Origin: Acidobacteriaceae bacterium | GTDB taxonomy: Bacteria > Acidobacteriota > Terriglobia > Terriglobales > Acidobacteriaceae | DNA: 64,000 nucleotides | Assembly: GCA_003134855.1 (NCBI GenBank) | Contig: PLCS01000008.1 | Span: 62,001 to 126,000, forward strand | Reading direction: 5' to 3' | Shown: one piece after another, positions 52,647 through 61,585 of the stretch | Numbering within the stretch: the stretch's first letter is position 1 | Layout: each line of letters opens with the position of its first letter | Notes under the pieces: generated by a model | What the model was told of the DNA's origin: nothing | Databases searched by the model: none | What the model saw: the letters and a program-made list of their open reading frames with translations, nothing else | Made by a program: the position numbers and the translations under genes

Positions 52647-53610
52647 ATTCGACCTCGTCATCGGTGCAATGTGCGTCAAAGTGAACGGTGCCCTCGGACG
52701 CATCAATGCTGCAATACAGATCGCGGTACAGCTTATAGTTTGTCTGTCCGTGCTCCCACCGCAGAGGCGACTTTTCAAATGTCCGGAGCTGAGCGTCATC
52801 TTTCATGTCCGCCTTGAAATCCTTCCGCGAACGCGGGTCCGCACCTGACCGGGAGCCGTAAACAAGCGTTTGATCATCTTCTGCGATCGTAGCTATCGTT
52901 ACTGGTACGACGACTGGCGGCTGCTTCAGCAAGATATACCGCAAGCGGTCACGCATAATCACCGGCTCAAACGAAAGACCGGTCATGTTTTCACATTTCT
53001 CCCGGTAAAATTCGAAATATGCTTGCTGTTTGGCCACACCGTTAACTTGGTGAGAGTGCATCTCCTGCGGCGCATCGTACCGTAGCTGCCCCAGTCCAGT
53101 GATCTTGTCCAGCACGAACACAAAGAGCACAGGGACGGACTTCTTCACAACATCGAAATTCTTCCTGTCCAAAATTGCGCGCGTCTGCACCTCGCCCCAC
53201 TTCATGCGGAACTCCTTGTGCGTGTTGACGGCGTAGATCATCTTGGGCGTGGGGGATTTAACCGTCGCCAAGATGCGCGACTGCGACAGCACCGTACCCA
53301 GGTCCGTAAGCTGCTTGTCGACCCTTTGGGCAAAGTACTTGGTTCCACTCACGCGCACAAGATGCACCGTTTTAGAACGGCTCTCCTCTATGCCGATCAG
53401 TCCATCGACAACGTCTTCGAGCGTCAGGTGCCCCTTCTTTATCCCATCATGCACACGCTTCGCGATCTCACCACGTGTGCTGGCAGAGTGGGGCAGCTTC
53501 CGCATTCGCAGCCACATTTGGACCGAAGAACTGCTGAATGGTCCAAGCAGCATCTGGATTTGGGGCAGGCTAACAGGCTTCGTTGCGCCGTCGGACGAAG
53601 AAGGATTCAA
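52624..53610 (-). CDS. Unrecognised cytoplasmic protein, first gene of three-gene cassette
   Basis: A 328-residue soluble protein of mixed alpha/beta content with no signal or membrane helix. Residues 30-80 (LRMRKLPHSASTRGEIAKRV, GHLTLEDVVDGLIGIEES) form a helical module. Residues 85-230 are beta-rich (KTVHLVRVSGTKYFAQR, PKMIYAVNTHKEFRMKWGE, VPVLFVFVLDKITGLG). The C-terminus again has strands (VVVPVTIATIAEDDQTLVYG). The start is a TTG at 53610 with AGGAG 9 bases upstream; the nearby ATG runs into a stop. Base use is less GC-rich than the core genes. Function unknown; it heads an operon of three overlapping genes. Confidence 0.7.
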   Translation of the reverse strand: MNPSSSDGATKPVSLPQIQMLLGPFSSSSVQMWLRMRKLPHSASTRGEIAKRVHDGIKKGHLTLEDVVDGLIGIEESRSKTVHLVRVSGTKYFAQRVDKQLTDLGTVLSQSRILATVKSPTPKMIYAVNTHKEFRMKWGEVQTRAILDRKNFDVVKKSVPVLFVFVLDKITGLGQLRYDAPQEMHSHQVNGVAKQQAYFEFYREKCENMTGLSFEPVIMRDRLRYILLKQPPVVVPVTIATIAEDDQTLVYGSRSGADPRSRKDFKADMKDDAQLRTFEKSPLRWEHGQTNYKLYRDLYCSIDASEGTVHFDAHCTDDEVEYVISQLV

Positions 53611-53820
53611 AGCATCACGCTCCTGATGTGATGCAGTTATTGTAACCCCATAGTAAACGAAGCGTTCAGCGCTCGATCGACAATCGTACTTTTTCCCGTA
53701 CTTCGCGTTGCCTCGGAGCTGGAGCTGTTTAGTACCGCGAAGTCGCCAAGGGTTATGTGACCATGAGGCACGTGGCCGGCCATATTTGAGCGCCGGGTAC
53801 CGCAGGTCTTTCGTCTTGGC

Positions 53821-54261
53821 TCATGGCAGGGTTTGGCGCACCCGGCAGGGCGATTGCATGAAGAGCTGATCGAGGATCGTTCCGCCCCTACGGGACTGGA
53901 GATTCCGGTTTGGCGGTCTACCCAGGGTTTTACCCTGGGCTATTATCCCCGGCTCCCTACGGGAGCGTGATGCGGCCTGACCCGTTCCACTCTGCCCTGC
54001 AAGCCATGACCGGAGCGCTTCATCCGCGCGGCCCTGCCAGCCGTTGCCGGTGGCGCGCAGACCCTCTGCAACATCCGGCGAAAGTCGAATCGAGATGGGA
54101 ACTTTCCTGGGCGTCTTCTGCGGCCCGCGCTTGCGCAGCTTCAGCAGCACTCTCCGCTCCGCCGCCGGCAGCGCGGAGAAAGGCTTGAAGAGGGCAACGT
54201 CTTCGGCGGTGATCTCTCGTACCTCGACCTCCTCGTCAATCAATGGTTTGCGGTTTTCCAT
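53821..54261 (-). CDS. Orphan BrnA-like antitoxin with repeat-derived tail
   Basis: A 146-residue protein. Residues about 10-90 are BrnA-like: EITAEDVALFKPFSALPAAERRVL, then PISIRLSPDVAEGLRATGNGWQGRADEALRSWL, a ribbon-helix-helix DNA-binding domain. The last 45 residues (RREPGIIAQGKTLGRPP, LQSRRGG) are translated from repeat E text and are not family-like. The ATG at 54261 has AGAGG about 11 bases upstream; the frame is open further, but through repeats. No BrnT toxin is adjacent, so it is an orphan or the pair has decayed. BrnA normally represses its own operon. Confidence 0.75.
   Translation of the reverse strand: MENRKPLIDEEVEVREITAEDVALFKPFSALPAAERRVLLKLRKRGPQKTPRKVPISIRLSPDVAEGLRATGNGWQGRADEALRSWLAGQSGTGQAASRSRREPGIIAQGKTLGRPPNRNLQSRRGGTILDQLFMQSPCRVRQTLP
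53855..54000. repeat. Repeat family E over the 3' end of the BrnA-like gene
   Basis: GCCCCTACGGGACTGGAG, CCCAGGGTTTTACCCTGGGC (hairpin) and CCCCGGCTCCCTACGGGAG in series. The same text types occur on the other side of the gene at 54.28-54.43 kb. Confidence 0.7.
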
Positions 54262-54618
54262 AGAGCTTTGCCTCTCTTTTGTTACAACCGGGAAAACCCC
54301 CGGCTCTGCCGGGGCGACAGTCGATGTTTGACATTTACGGGAGTAGCCCCCGGTTTTTTCATTCTTTTCGCAACATATCACAAGGAATGCGCGCGATCAT
54401 CCTGCGCCGTCCCTACGGGACTCCGGGTGAATTGTTGGTTGCGCCCACCCCACGCTGAAGCGCGGGGCTAACAACCACTGCGCCTACGGCGCGGGCGACG
54501 GGCTGCTGTCACTGCACTTACGGCGCGGGCGACAGGCTGCTGTTGGCGTGGAGCGCTTCTACTAAGGCCCCTTTGAGGGGCCACCAACCATAAAGCGCGG
54601 GCGACAGGCTGGGGATAT
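54262..54618. repeat. Repeat family E region between BrnA-like and PBP1A genes
   Basis: No gene. CCCCCGGCTCTGCCGGGGC and CCGTCCCTACGGGACTCCGG form hairpins. Two tandem 33-34-bp units at 54477-54543 share TACGGCGCGGGCGAC and GGCTGCTGT, with a partial third unit near 54596. Also CCCCTTTGAGGGGCC. Direct repeats of this kind are not a CRISPR array (only two to three units, no regular spacers). Confidence 0.7.
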
Positions 54619-57231
54619 TTACTGCTTGTTCTTCGGCTTATTCGGGGCCTGGGCGGCATTCAGCGCGGGTTTGACGACGCCTGGGGGCTTCACGGGTGCG
54701 AGCTGCACTGGCAAGGCCGGTTTGATCAGCGGTCTTCCCGAGGGAGAGCCAGCGGCTGGCGGCGCGGAGAGTTTGGGTGCGGATTGCGCGGATGGCCGGC
54801 CGGATTGCGCTGGTGCCCTGGCGGCCGGACCGGGCGACACTGGCGTTGCGGGCGGCCTGGCGGGAAGATTCACATTCAGCGGCTTGGCGGCTGAGCCGGT
54901 TGCTCTTGTTGCTGCGGACAGCGTGCTCGCGCCGCCGGTTGTTCCTGTCTTGGCTGGCGGCATGGCTGGGGATCTGGTTAATCCTGGCTGGGCAGACGGT
55001 TCAACGGACGCCTTCAGCGTTGGACTCTCCGTTTCATCGCCTAAAAACTTCTCGTCGTCCTTGCCGACGATTTCGGCGCGCATCCAGGTCATCCAGATGG
55101 GCAACGCGGCCTTCGCGCCGGTCTCCTTTTCGCCCAGGGACTCGCGGCTGTCAAAGCCCACCCAGACGCCGCAGGTGACCGAGGGGGAAAAGCCCAGGAA
55201 CCAGGCGTCCGTATAATCACTCGTCGTGCCGGTCTTGCCGCCGACGGGGTGGTTCAGTTGCGCCGCCGCCTGGCCGGTGCCGTGCGCGGTGACGGCGCGG
55301 AGCAGCGTCATCATGGTGCGCGCCGTCTGCTGGTCAATCACTTCATTGACCGCGGGCGGCTCCTCCCACAGCGTGATGCCGTCGGCGTTGGAGACTTTTT
55401 TGATCAGCCGCGGCTTCACGCGAATGCCGTCGTTGGGGAAGACCGAGTAGCTGGCCACCTGCTCTTCCAGCGTGATTTCCACCGCGCCCAGAGCCACCGG
55501 CAGATAGGCGGGAATGTTGCTGGTGACGCCGAAGCGGTGGGCCACATCGATGACATTGGCGATGCCCACGCGCGCGGCCAGCTTGAGGGCGGGAATGTTG
55601 CGCGACTCGGCGAAGGCGTTGAGCAGGGTCATCGAACCTTTGTAGTCGTTTTCGTAGTTGTGCGGGGTGTAACTGCCAAAGCTGACCGGCCCGTCGACGA
55701 TGATGTCGGTGGGCTTGGCACCGTTCTCGATAGCCGCGGTGTAGACGTAGGGCTTGAAGCTGGAGCCGGTCTGCCGCTCGGCTTGCATCGCGCGATTGAA
55801 CTGAGAGAGCGCGTAATCGCGCCCGCCCACCATCGCCAGCACGTCGCCGGTGGTGTTGTCGATGGCCAGCAGAGCGCCTTGAGCGCCGGAGTCCTGCTCC
55901 AGCGTGGCGCGGCGCGCCGTGCCCTCCATCACCTCGCCGAGGTGAACGTAGATCACGTCGCCGGGCTTGACCAGCGCATCGCCGTAGCGCTGGCCGGTCC
56001 ACTTCCAGTCATCGGGCATCAGCACAATCTCGCTCTTGCCCACGCGCGCATGAATCTCCAGGGGGAGCACGCGGGTCACCACGGCATGAACGTAGTCGCC
56101 GGGCCCGGACTTCATCGCCCAGTCGGGATGCTTGTACTCCTCGATGGTGCTGCCGCTGGCGAGCACGTTTTCCTGCTTGCCAATCCAGCCGCGCCGCCGC
56201 TCATAAACCGCCAGGCCGTCCACGACAGCGCGATTGGCCGTTTGTTGCAGCTCCAGATCGAGCGTGGTTTGCACCTTCAGGCCGGCCTCGTGCACCTGTT
56301 CGGCGCCGAAGCGCTTTTCCAGCTCCTGCCGGACCTCCTCCATAAACCACGGCGCCACTGACATCTCCGGCTGGGCAACGTGCAATCCCAGCGGAGCCTG
56401 ACGGGCCTGATCGGCCTGCTGGTGGCTGATGGCCCGGTCCTGCTCCATCTCCGTGAGCACCAGGTTGCGCCGGCGCAGCGCCTTCTCCGGATTCAGCAGC
56501 GGCGAGTAGGCCACCGGCCCCTTGGGCAACCCGGCCAGCAGCGCCGCTTCGGTCAGCGTCAGATCGCGGGCATGCTTGCTGAAGTAATACTCCGAAGCAG
56601 CCTCAAAGCCGTACTGGCCGCTGCCCAGGTAAATCTGATTGCCATAGAGAGTGAAGATCTGCTGCTTGGTGAAGGCGCGCTCGATCTGGATGGCGAGATA
56701 GGCTTCTTGTATTTTGCGCGTCGCGGTGCGCTCGGAGGAGAGAAAGAGGTTGCGCGCCAACTGCATGGTCAGCGTGGATGCGCCCTGAGCGCGTCCGTGG
56801 CTGCGCACATCGTGCCACGCGGAGCCGGCGATGCGCAGCACGTTGATGCCCCAGTGCGACTCGAAGCTCTTGTCTTCAATCGAAATCACGGCCTGACGCA
56901 GCACCGGCGCAAAGTCGTCGTAGTTGACCACCACGCGCCGCTCCAGCGCAAAGGAGCCGATGATCCGCCCCTTCTGGTCGTACAGCTCCGTCAACGTCGA
57001 GGGCCGGAAGCGCTCCAGGTCGTGAATCTGCGGCAGATCGGCGGAGTAAACCAGCGTCAGCCCGGCCAGCGAGCCGGTAATCATCGCCAGCACCAGCAGC
57101 GCGGCCAGTGTGAGCTTGCCGGCCAGCTTGCGCCGCCCATGCGCGGGCACATACTCGGCCTGCAACCGCCGCCTGCGGGCAAGCTCGCGCGGTCCAATCG
57201 GCTCGTCTGGATTGTCTTGCAAGCGATTCAA
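54619..57231 (-). CDS. Penicillin-binding protein 1A-type bifunctional transglycosylase/transpeptidase
   Basis: An 870-residue inner-membrane peptidoglycan synthase. A cytoplasmic basic stretch and one membrane helix (LAALLVLAMITGSLAGLTLV, residues about 42-62) are followed by the GT51 glycosyltransferase (EDKSFESHWGINVLR with its catalytic Glu, STLTMQLARNLFLS). The transpeptidase has the nucleophile box TGSSFKPY, the second box FAESRNIPALK and the KTGTTSDYTDA box. The C-terminal 130 residues are Pro/Ala-rich and disordered. The start is a TTG at 57231 or 57222 behind GACGAGG. It is adjacent to an S41-type pseudoprotease gene reading the same way, 130 bp upstream. Confidence 0.95.
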   Translation of the reverse strand: MNRLQDNPDEPIGPRELARRRRLQAEYVPAHGRRKLAGKLTLAALLVLAMITGSLAGLTLVYSADLPQIHDLERFRPSTLTELYDQKGRIIGSFALERRVVVNYDDFAPVLRQAVISIEDKSFESHWGINVLRIAGSAWHDVRSHGRAQGASTLTMQLARNLFLSSERTATRKIQEAYLAIQIERAFTKQQIFTLYGNQIYLGSGQYGFEAASEYYFSKHARDLTLTEAALLAGLPKGPVAYSPLLNPEKALRRRNLVLTEMEQDRAISHQQADQARQAPLGLHVAQPEMSVAPWFMEEVRQELEKRFGAEQVHEAGLKVQTTLDLELQQTANRAVVDGLAVYERRRGWIGKQENVLASGSTIEEYKHPDWAMKSGPGDYVHAVVTRVLPLEIHARVGKSEIVLMPDDWKWTGQRYGDALVKPGDVIYVHLGEVMEGTARRATLEQDSGAQGALLAIDNTTGDVLAMVGGRDYALSQFNRAMQAERQTGSSFKPYVYTAAIENGAKPTDIIVDGPVSFGSYTPHNYENDYKGSMTLLNAFAESRNIPALKLAARVGIANVIDVAHRFGVTSNIPAYLPVALGAVEITLEEQVASYSVFPNDGIRVKPRLIKKVSNADGITLWEEPPAVNEVIDQQTARTMMTLLRAVTAHGTGQAAAQLNHPVGGKTGTTSDYTDAWFLGFSPSVTCGVWVGFDSRESLGEKETGAKAALPIWMTWMRAEIVGKDDEKFLGDETESPTLKASVEPSAQPGLTRSPAMPPAKTGTTGGASTLSAATRATGSAAKPLNVNLPARPPATPVSPGPAARAPAQSGRPSAQSAPKLSAPPAAGSPSGRPLIKPALPVQLAPVKPPGVVKPALNAAQAPNKPKNKQ

Positions 57232-57363
57232 GCCTCGTCGGCATCTCTCCCGCGCACAGCGGAGAAATCCTCAAGCCCAAGGCTAGCATTTTCCCGCGCC
57301 GAAAGGCGGCGAAGAGTGCCACGGCGTACCACGCCGTGCAAGAGCGGGAACGCGTGGATTCGT

Positions 57364-58551
57364 TTAGCTATTTTTCGCCTTCAGCAGTTCGATCGCTTTC
57401 AGCAGCGGCTCGTCGCTCTTGGGCGGCGCGGCTTCCTCTTCCTCGCCTTCGCCCGCCGTCTCCACCACCACGGTTGGCATCACCGCTTCGTCCTGAATCT
57501 TCTTGCCGGCGGCGGTCTGGTACTTGGCCACGGTCAGCAGTAGCGCCGCGCCGTCGGGCAGCTCGATGGTCTTTTGCACCGAACCCAGGCCAAAGCTGCG
57601 CTCGCCCACCACATCGCCGCGCTTCGCGTCCTTGATGGCCGCGGCCGTCAGCTCGGCCGCCCCATAAGTGCCGCGATTGATGAGCACGGCCAGCGGCGCG
57701 TCCGTGATGAATTTTGCCGGATCGGCGGTGAAGGTCTGGCGGGGAAACTTCTGACCTTCGAGCACGGCCAGCGTGCCCTGCTTGATGAAAAAGTTTGCCA
57801 GCCGCACTCCCTGCTCGGCGTCGCCGCCGGCCGAGTCGCGCAGGTCCAGCAGCACCTTGCGCCCCGCGGCCGATTTGAGCGCGGCGGCCATCTCGTCCAC
57901 CCGCAAGGCGGTCAGCGCGCCGGGCTTCAGATAGAGAATGGTCGCGCCTTCCAACTGCCGCTCGTCCAGCGCGGGAGCGCCGGTGATGGCGCGGGTCAGC
58001 GTTACCTTCTCCGGATCGGACTTGCCGGGGCGCACCACCGAAAGCGCCACCGTGCTTCCCGGCTTGCCTTCCAGCATCAGCCGGATCATCGCCAGCGAAA
58101 GTTCGCGCGTGGACAAATCGCCGATGGACTCAATCACATCGCCGTCGGCAATATGCTCCTTGGCGGCTGCCGAGCCGGGCAGCACGCTTACCACCACCGC
58201 GTAGCCATAGCGCTTGGAGGCGGTAATGCCCACCTGCGCCGCGCCCGTCGCCGGGCGCTCCTTGTAGAGTGTGTACTCGGCCGGGGTCAGGTAGCTGGAG
58301 TCGGCGTCCAAGGACTCCAGCAGGCCGTGCAGCGCGCCGGTGGTCACGTCGTTGATCTTCGGCTCGGTGACGTAATCGGTCTGAATCTTATTCAGTACCT
58401 CGCTATAGACATTGTTCTGGCGGTAGGCGCCATCCTGGCCGCCGGCGCGCACGCCCAACAGCCCGAACTCGCCCAGGACAACACCGGAGACCAGGGCGAG
58501 GCAGAGCGCAATGGAAAGCACGAAGACAAATCGCTGGAAGAATCGAGACAC
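57364..58551 (-). CDS. S41 (CtpA-type) protease homologue with both catalytic residues replaced
   Basis: A 395-residue exported protein with the C-terminal processing protease layout: signal/anchor (RFVFVLSIALCLALVSG), helical N-terminus, PDZ domain (about 120-190, KRYGYAVVVSVLPGSAA, IADGDVIESIG) and S41 core. The catalytic serine position reads GTYGAAE where active enzymes have G(S/T)ASASE, and 25 residues later SFGLGSVQ has Leu in place of the catalytic Lys. The Q of the GKGxxQ block is kept. It is probably inactive and may be a scaffold. GTG 58551 has GAGG 8 bases upstream; GTG 58593 is the alternative. PBP1A lies next, read the same way. Confidence 0.85.
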   Translation of the reverse strand: MSRFFQRFVFVLSIALCLALVSGVVLGEFGLLGVRAGGQDGAYRQNNVYSEVLNKIQTDYVTEPKINDVTTGALHGLLESLDADSSYLTPAEYTLYKERPATGAAQVGITASKRYGYAVVVSVLPGSAAAKEHIADGDVIESIGDLSTRELSLAMIRLMLEGKPGSTVALSVVRPGKSDPEKVTLTRAITGAPALDERQLEGATILYLKPGALTALRVDEMAAALKSAAGRKVLLDLRDSAGGDAEQGVRLANFFIKQGTLAVLEGQKFPRQTFTADPAKFITDAPLAVLINRGTYGAAELTAAAIKDAKRGDVVGERSFGLGSVQKTIELPDGAALLLTVAKYQTAAGKKIQDEAVMPTVVVETAGEGEEEEAAPPKSDEPLLKAIELLKAKNS

Positions 58552-58739
58552 ACGCACCACCTCGTCGGCCCAACAGGGAATCAGGCCACTCACCCTTTAG
58601 ACGTTCATAATACCGCATCTGTTTAACGGGAGTCGTTCTTCCGCCCAGTCTTAACCTAAGCACGACGGTCCATTCACATTGTCTTTTGCATTTATACCTT
58701 GATGTCATATGCCAGATTGGACTTAAGTCCTTTGGGATC

Positions 58740-58816
<77 letters not shown>

Positions 58817-59073
58817 CGATGAAGCTTGCCTTCAACCGCGCCCTCACCCAGGCGAGCGGGAAGCGATTCCTGCTTCAGCAACAAGAATGAGTGTATCAGA
58901 AAGGGCGGGGCCTGGGTGAGCCGCGGTTACAGCAATTTCAGGGTTGCAGTCGTGGAAGTCTACGAACTCAAGTGGATGATTCCTCAAGAATAAGCCACCT
59001 GCAAGAATCTTTGCTATGCAACATTAACCCTGAAATTGCTCTGGATCAAGTTGGAAGGCAGCTCCTGGGCCGG

Positions 59074-59877
59074 TCATACGGCGCGCTGGCCGCGGCCACT
59101 GGCAATGAAGCCCATATCCACGGAGATTCCCCGCACGCATTGCAGCAGGTGAGTGGCGATGGAAGGCAGCTTCTGCGCAGTCACCCGGAAGGACGGCCCG
59201 GAGACGCTCACCGCCGCCACCGGCAGCCGCTGCGCATCCAGCACCGGCACGGCGATGCAGCGCAGGCCTTCCTCGAACTCTTCGTCGTCCACGGCATAGC
59301 CGCGGCGGCGTGTCTTCTCGATCTCCGTGCGCAGAGCTTCGGGCGTGACGATGGTGCGCGGCGTAAAGCGTTCGAATCGGGTGCGGCGCAGCACCTCGTT
59401 CAGGCGCTCCTCGGGCAGGAAGGCCAGCATCGCCTTGCCCACCGAGGTGCAATGCACCGGGTTGCTGGCGCCGATGCGGGTGATCATGCGCACCGAGCGG
59501 GCCGGCTCGATCTTGTCGATGTAGATCACGTGCGCGCCTTCCAGAATGCACAGGTGGGCCGTCTCTTCGGTCTCGGCCACCAGGCGCCTGAGGTGCGGGT
59601 GCGCACGCTCACGCAGGTCATATTGCTCGATGGCGCGATTGCCTAAATCAAAGAGCTTCAGCCCCAGGCGAAACTTGCCGCCGGCGGTGCGCTCCACCAT
59701 GCGGTGACGCTCCAGAACCATCAGGAAGCGGTGCGCGGTGCTTTTGTGCAATTGCAGGGACAAGGCAACCTGTGCCAATCCCAGCGGCGTATCGCTCTCT
59801 CCCAGCAGATCCAGAACGGCAAAGGCGCGGTCGAGGGCCTGAACTTTGTAGGTGCCTTGCGGGGCTTCGTCTCGCAT
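59074..59877 (-). CDS. IclR-family transcriptional regulator
   Basis: A 267-residue regulator. The N-terminal winged helix (residues about 10-70: KVQALDRAFAVLDLLGESD, LAQVALSLQLHKSTAHRFL, RHRMVERTAGGKFRLG) is followed by the effector domain (about 90-260: AHLCILEGAHVIYIDKIEP, HCTSVGKAMLAFLPEE, YAVDDEEFEEGLRCIAVPV). Ligand unknown; IclR regulators often control sugar-acid or aromatic catabolism, and the pentose-acid cluster is 47 kb away, so a link is speculation. The ATG at 59877 has AGGGACC in front; a longer frame to 60147 is not family-like. Confidence 0.93.
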   Translation of the reverse strand: MRDEAPQGTYKVQALDRAFAVLDLLGESDTPLGLAQVALSLQLHKSTAHRFLMVLERHRMVERTAGGKFRLGLKLFDLGNRAIEQYDLRERAHPHLRRLVAETEETAHLCILEGAHVIYIDKIEPARSVRMITRIGASNPVHCTSVGKAMLAFLPEERLNEVLRRTRFERFTPRTIVTPEALRTEIEKTRRRGYAVDDEEFEEGLRCIAVPVLDAQRLPVAAVSVSGPSFRVTAQKLPSIATHLLQCVRGISVDMGFIASGRGQRAV

Positions 59878-60262
59878 GATGGTCCCTAATTTCGCAAAAT
59901 GACTCACTTCCAGTCTGCGGAGATTGGGACGCCATGTCAAGTACTGAAACGCATTTTCGTTTGTGAGAGGTGGAAGAAAGGGGAAGAACCGAAGGGAAGG
60001 GGCTTCGAGGAGGAGCACGGCTTCCGGAGGTCCAGCTCTAATTATCAAAGAATACTCATGCAGTTTACCCCGCCGCCGATAACCAACATGAGCAGATTTT
60101 AAGTATTCGAGAACCTGCCGCAATGCCGCCTTGGGTTCCGAGGGCAAGGGGACCGTCCTGCCTCCTGCATGAGCGCAGGCTCAAACGACAACCTGAAGGC
60201 ACTTGAACCCGTTGAAGTGCAATGCGCAACTGTAACACGCAATTGGGAGCAGCAAATTCGCC
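59878..60262. other. Intergenic region between IclR and CpaE-like genes
   Basis: 385 bp without a supported gene. It must contain divergent promoters for both flanking genes, but no clear consensus pair is seen. A GGGAGCAGCA sequence precedes the ATG of the CpaE-like gene. Confidence 0.5.
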
Positions 60263-61471
60263 ATGTCAACAGCGATCCAAATCTACGATACGCCTTCCCT
60301 TAGCTCAGGCGCCATGACCGTTGCGGTGATCAGCCCGGACGAGCAGCGACGTAACGCAGCCACCATCGCTCTGGGCGAATGTCCGGGCATCCAGATTCGG
60401 GAGTTCATCTCCTTCCCTCCCGACATTGAAAATGTTTCACGGATGCTGGGGGCTGACTATGACGTGGTTCTCATCGACCTGGACAGCAGCTCGGAGTACG
60501 CCATTGAATTGCTGGATGGCATCAGCCTCCATGGCAGGGCCACACCCATCGTCTATTCTGCGCAGGCCGATCCGGATCTGCTGGTTCGCTGCATGCGCGC
60601 CGGCGCCCGCGAATATCTCATTATGCCCTTCTGCCCCGGCGAGATGGCCGACGCGCTGGTTCGCGCCTCGGCTCTGCGCGCGGTGGTTCGCGCCCCGAAA
60701 AAGACCGGCGGCAGGCTGCTGGTCTTCCTGAGCGCCAAAGGCGGCGCCGGAGTGACCACGCTGGCCTGCAATTATGCGGTCTCGCTGGCCGAGGATTCCC
60801 GGCAAAAGACCTTGCTTATCGACCTTAATCTCCCGCTGGGAGACGCGGCCATCAGCCTTGGCATCAAAGCGGAATACTCTACCTTGAATGCGCTGCAGAA
60901 TTTCAGCCGGCTGGATGCAAATTTACTTTCGAGTATGCTGGTGCGGCACAGTTCCGGGCTATTCGTGCTGGCCGCGCCCACGGAATTGATTACCGTGCAA
61001 ACCTCTGATGACGCAGTCGATAAGCTGCTGGAAGTCGCCTGCCAGGATTTCGATTATGTGGTGGTTGACGCCGGATCGAGGCTCGACCTGCAGCATACGC
61101 ATCTCTTCGATGAATCCGCTACCATCTACCTGGTCACGCAGGTCGGCATCTCCGAACTGCGCAACTCTAACCGACTGATTACAAAGCTCTCCGGTGAAGG
61201 CTGTCCGAAACTGGAAATCGTCATCAACCGCTACGACCCGCGCTCCCTGGAGATCGACGAGGCGCAGGTTACCAAGGCTCTCACCCGGCAGGCGGAGTGG
61301 AAGATTCCCAACAACTATATGGCGGTGAGGCGGATGCAGAACACCGCGGTCTCGCTGATGGAGGACGACTCGCCCATCTCATGCGCAATCAGAGAGATGA
61401 CCCGATCCGTGAGCGGCCAGCCCGCCGTCCCGGAAAAGGTAAAAAAGAAGGGCTTCAGCTTCTTCCGGTGA
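60263..61471 (+). CDS. CpaE/TadZ-like MinD-family ATPase
   Basis: A 402-residue cytoplasmic protein with an N-terminal receiver-like domain (about 15-130, TVAVISPDEQRRNAATIAL, VVLIDLDSSSEYAIELLDG) and a C-terminal MinD/ParA ATPase. The deviant Walker A is LSAKGGAGVTTLACNYA, followed by LLIDLNLPLGDAAISLG and VVVDAGSRLDLQ. CpaE places Flp/Tad pili at the pole. No other tad/cpa genes are in the window, so it is separated from the pilus cluster or works alone. ATG 60263 follows GGGAGCAGCAAATTCGCC. Confidence 0.88.
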   Translation: MSTAIQIYDTPSLSSGAMTVAVISPDEQRRNAATIALGECPGIQIREFISFPPDIENVSRMLGADYDVVLIDLDSSSEYAIELLDGISLHGRATPIVYSAQADPDLLVRCMRAGAREYLIMPFCPGEMADALVRASALRAVVRAPKKTGGRLLVFLSAKGGAGVTTLACNYAVSLAEDSRQKTLLIDLNLPLGDAAISLGIKAEYSTLNALQNFSRLDANLLSSMLVRHSSGLFVLAAPTELITVQTSDDAVDKLLEVACQDFDYVVVDAGSRLDLQHTHLFDESATIYLVTQVGISELRNSNRLITKLSGEGCPKLEIVINRYDPRSLEIDEAQVTKALTRQAEWKIPNNYMAVRRMQNTAVSLMEDDSPISCAIREMTRSVSGQPAVPEKVKKKGFSFFR

Positions 61472-61489
61472 GGGATTTGTCACGGTGGT

Positions 61490-61565
61490 GGTCTCCCAGG
61501 TCTCAAAATCGAGACCTGGGCCACCCAGCTTTATTGGGCAGATCGGGGTCACCCGCCCGCCCCGT
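61490..61565 (+). repeat. REP-like palindrome family A
   Basis: CCCAGGTCTC-AAAATC-GAGACCTGGG (61495-61520), then GCCACCCAGCTTTATTGGGC and CGGGGTCACCCGCCCG, directly after the cpaE-like stop. Same two-part element as at 17.6 kb. Confidence 0.9.
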
Positions 61566-61585
61566 ATGACACAATCGGAAAGAAA

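Noticed and set aside
54477..54620. Tandem direct repeats considered as a small CRISPR array
   Set aside because: Only two full units of about 34 bp with no spacers between them, and no cas genes in the window.
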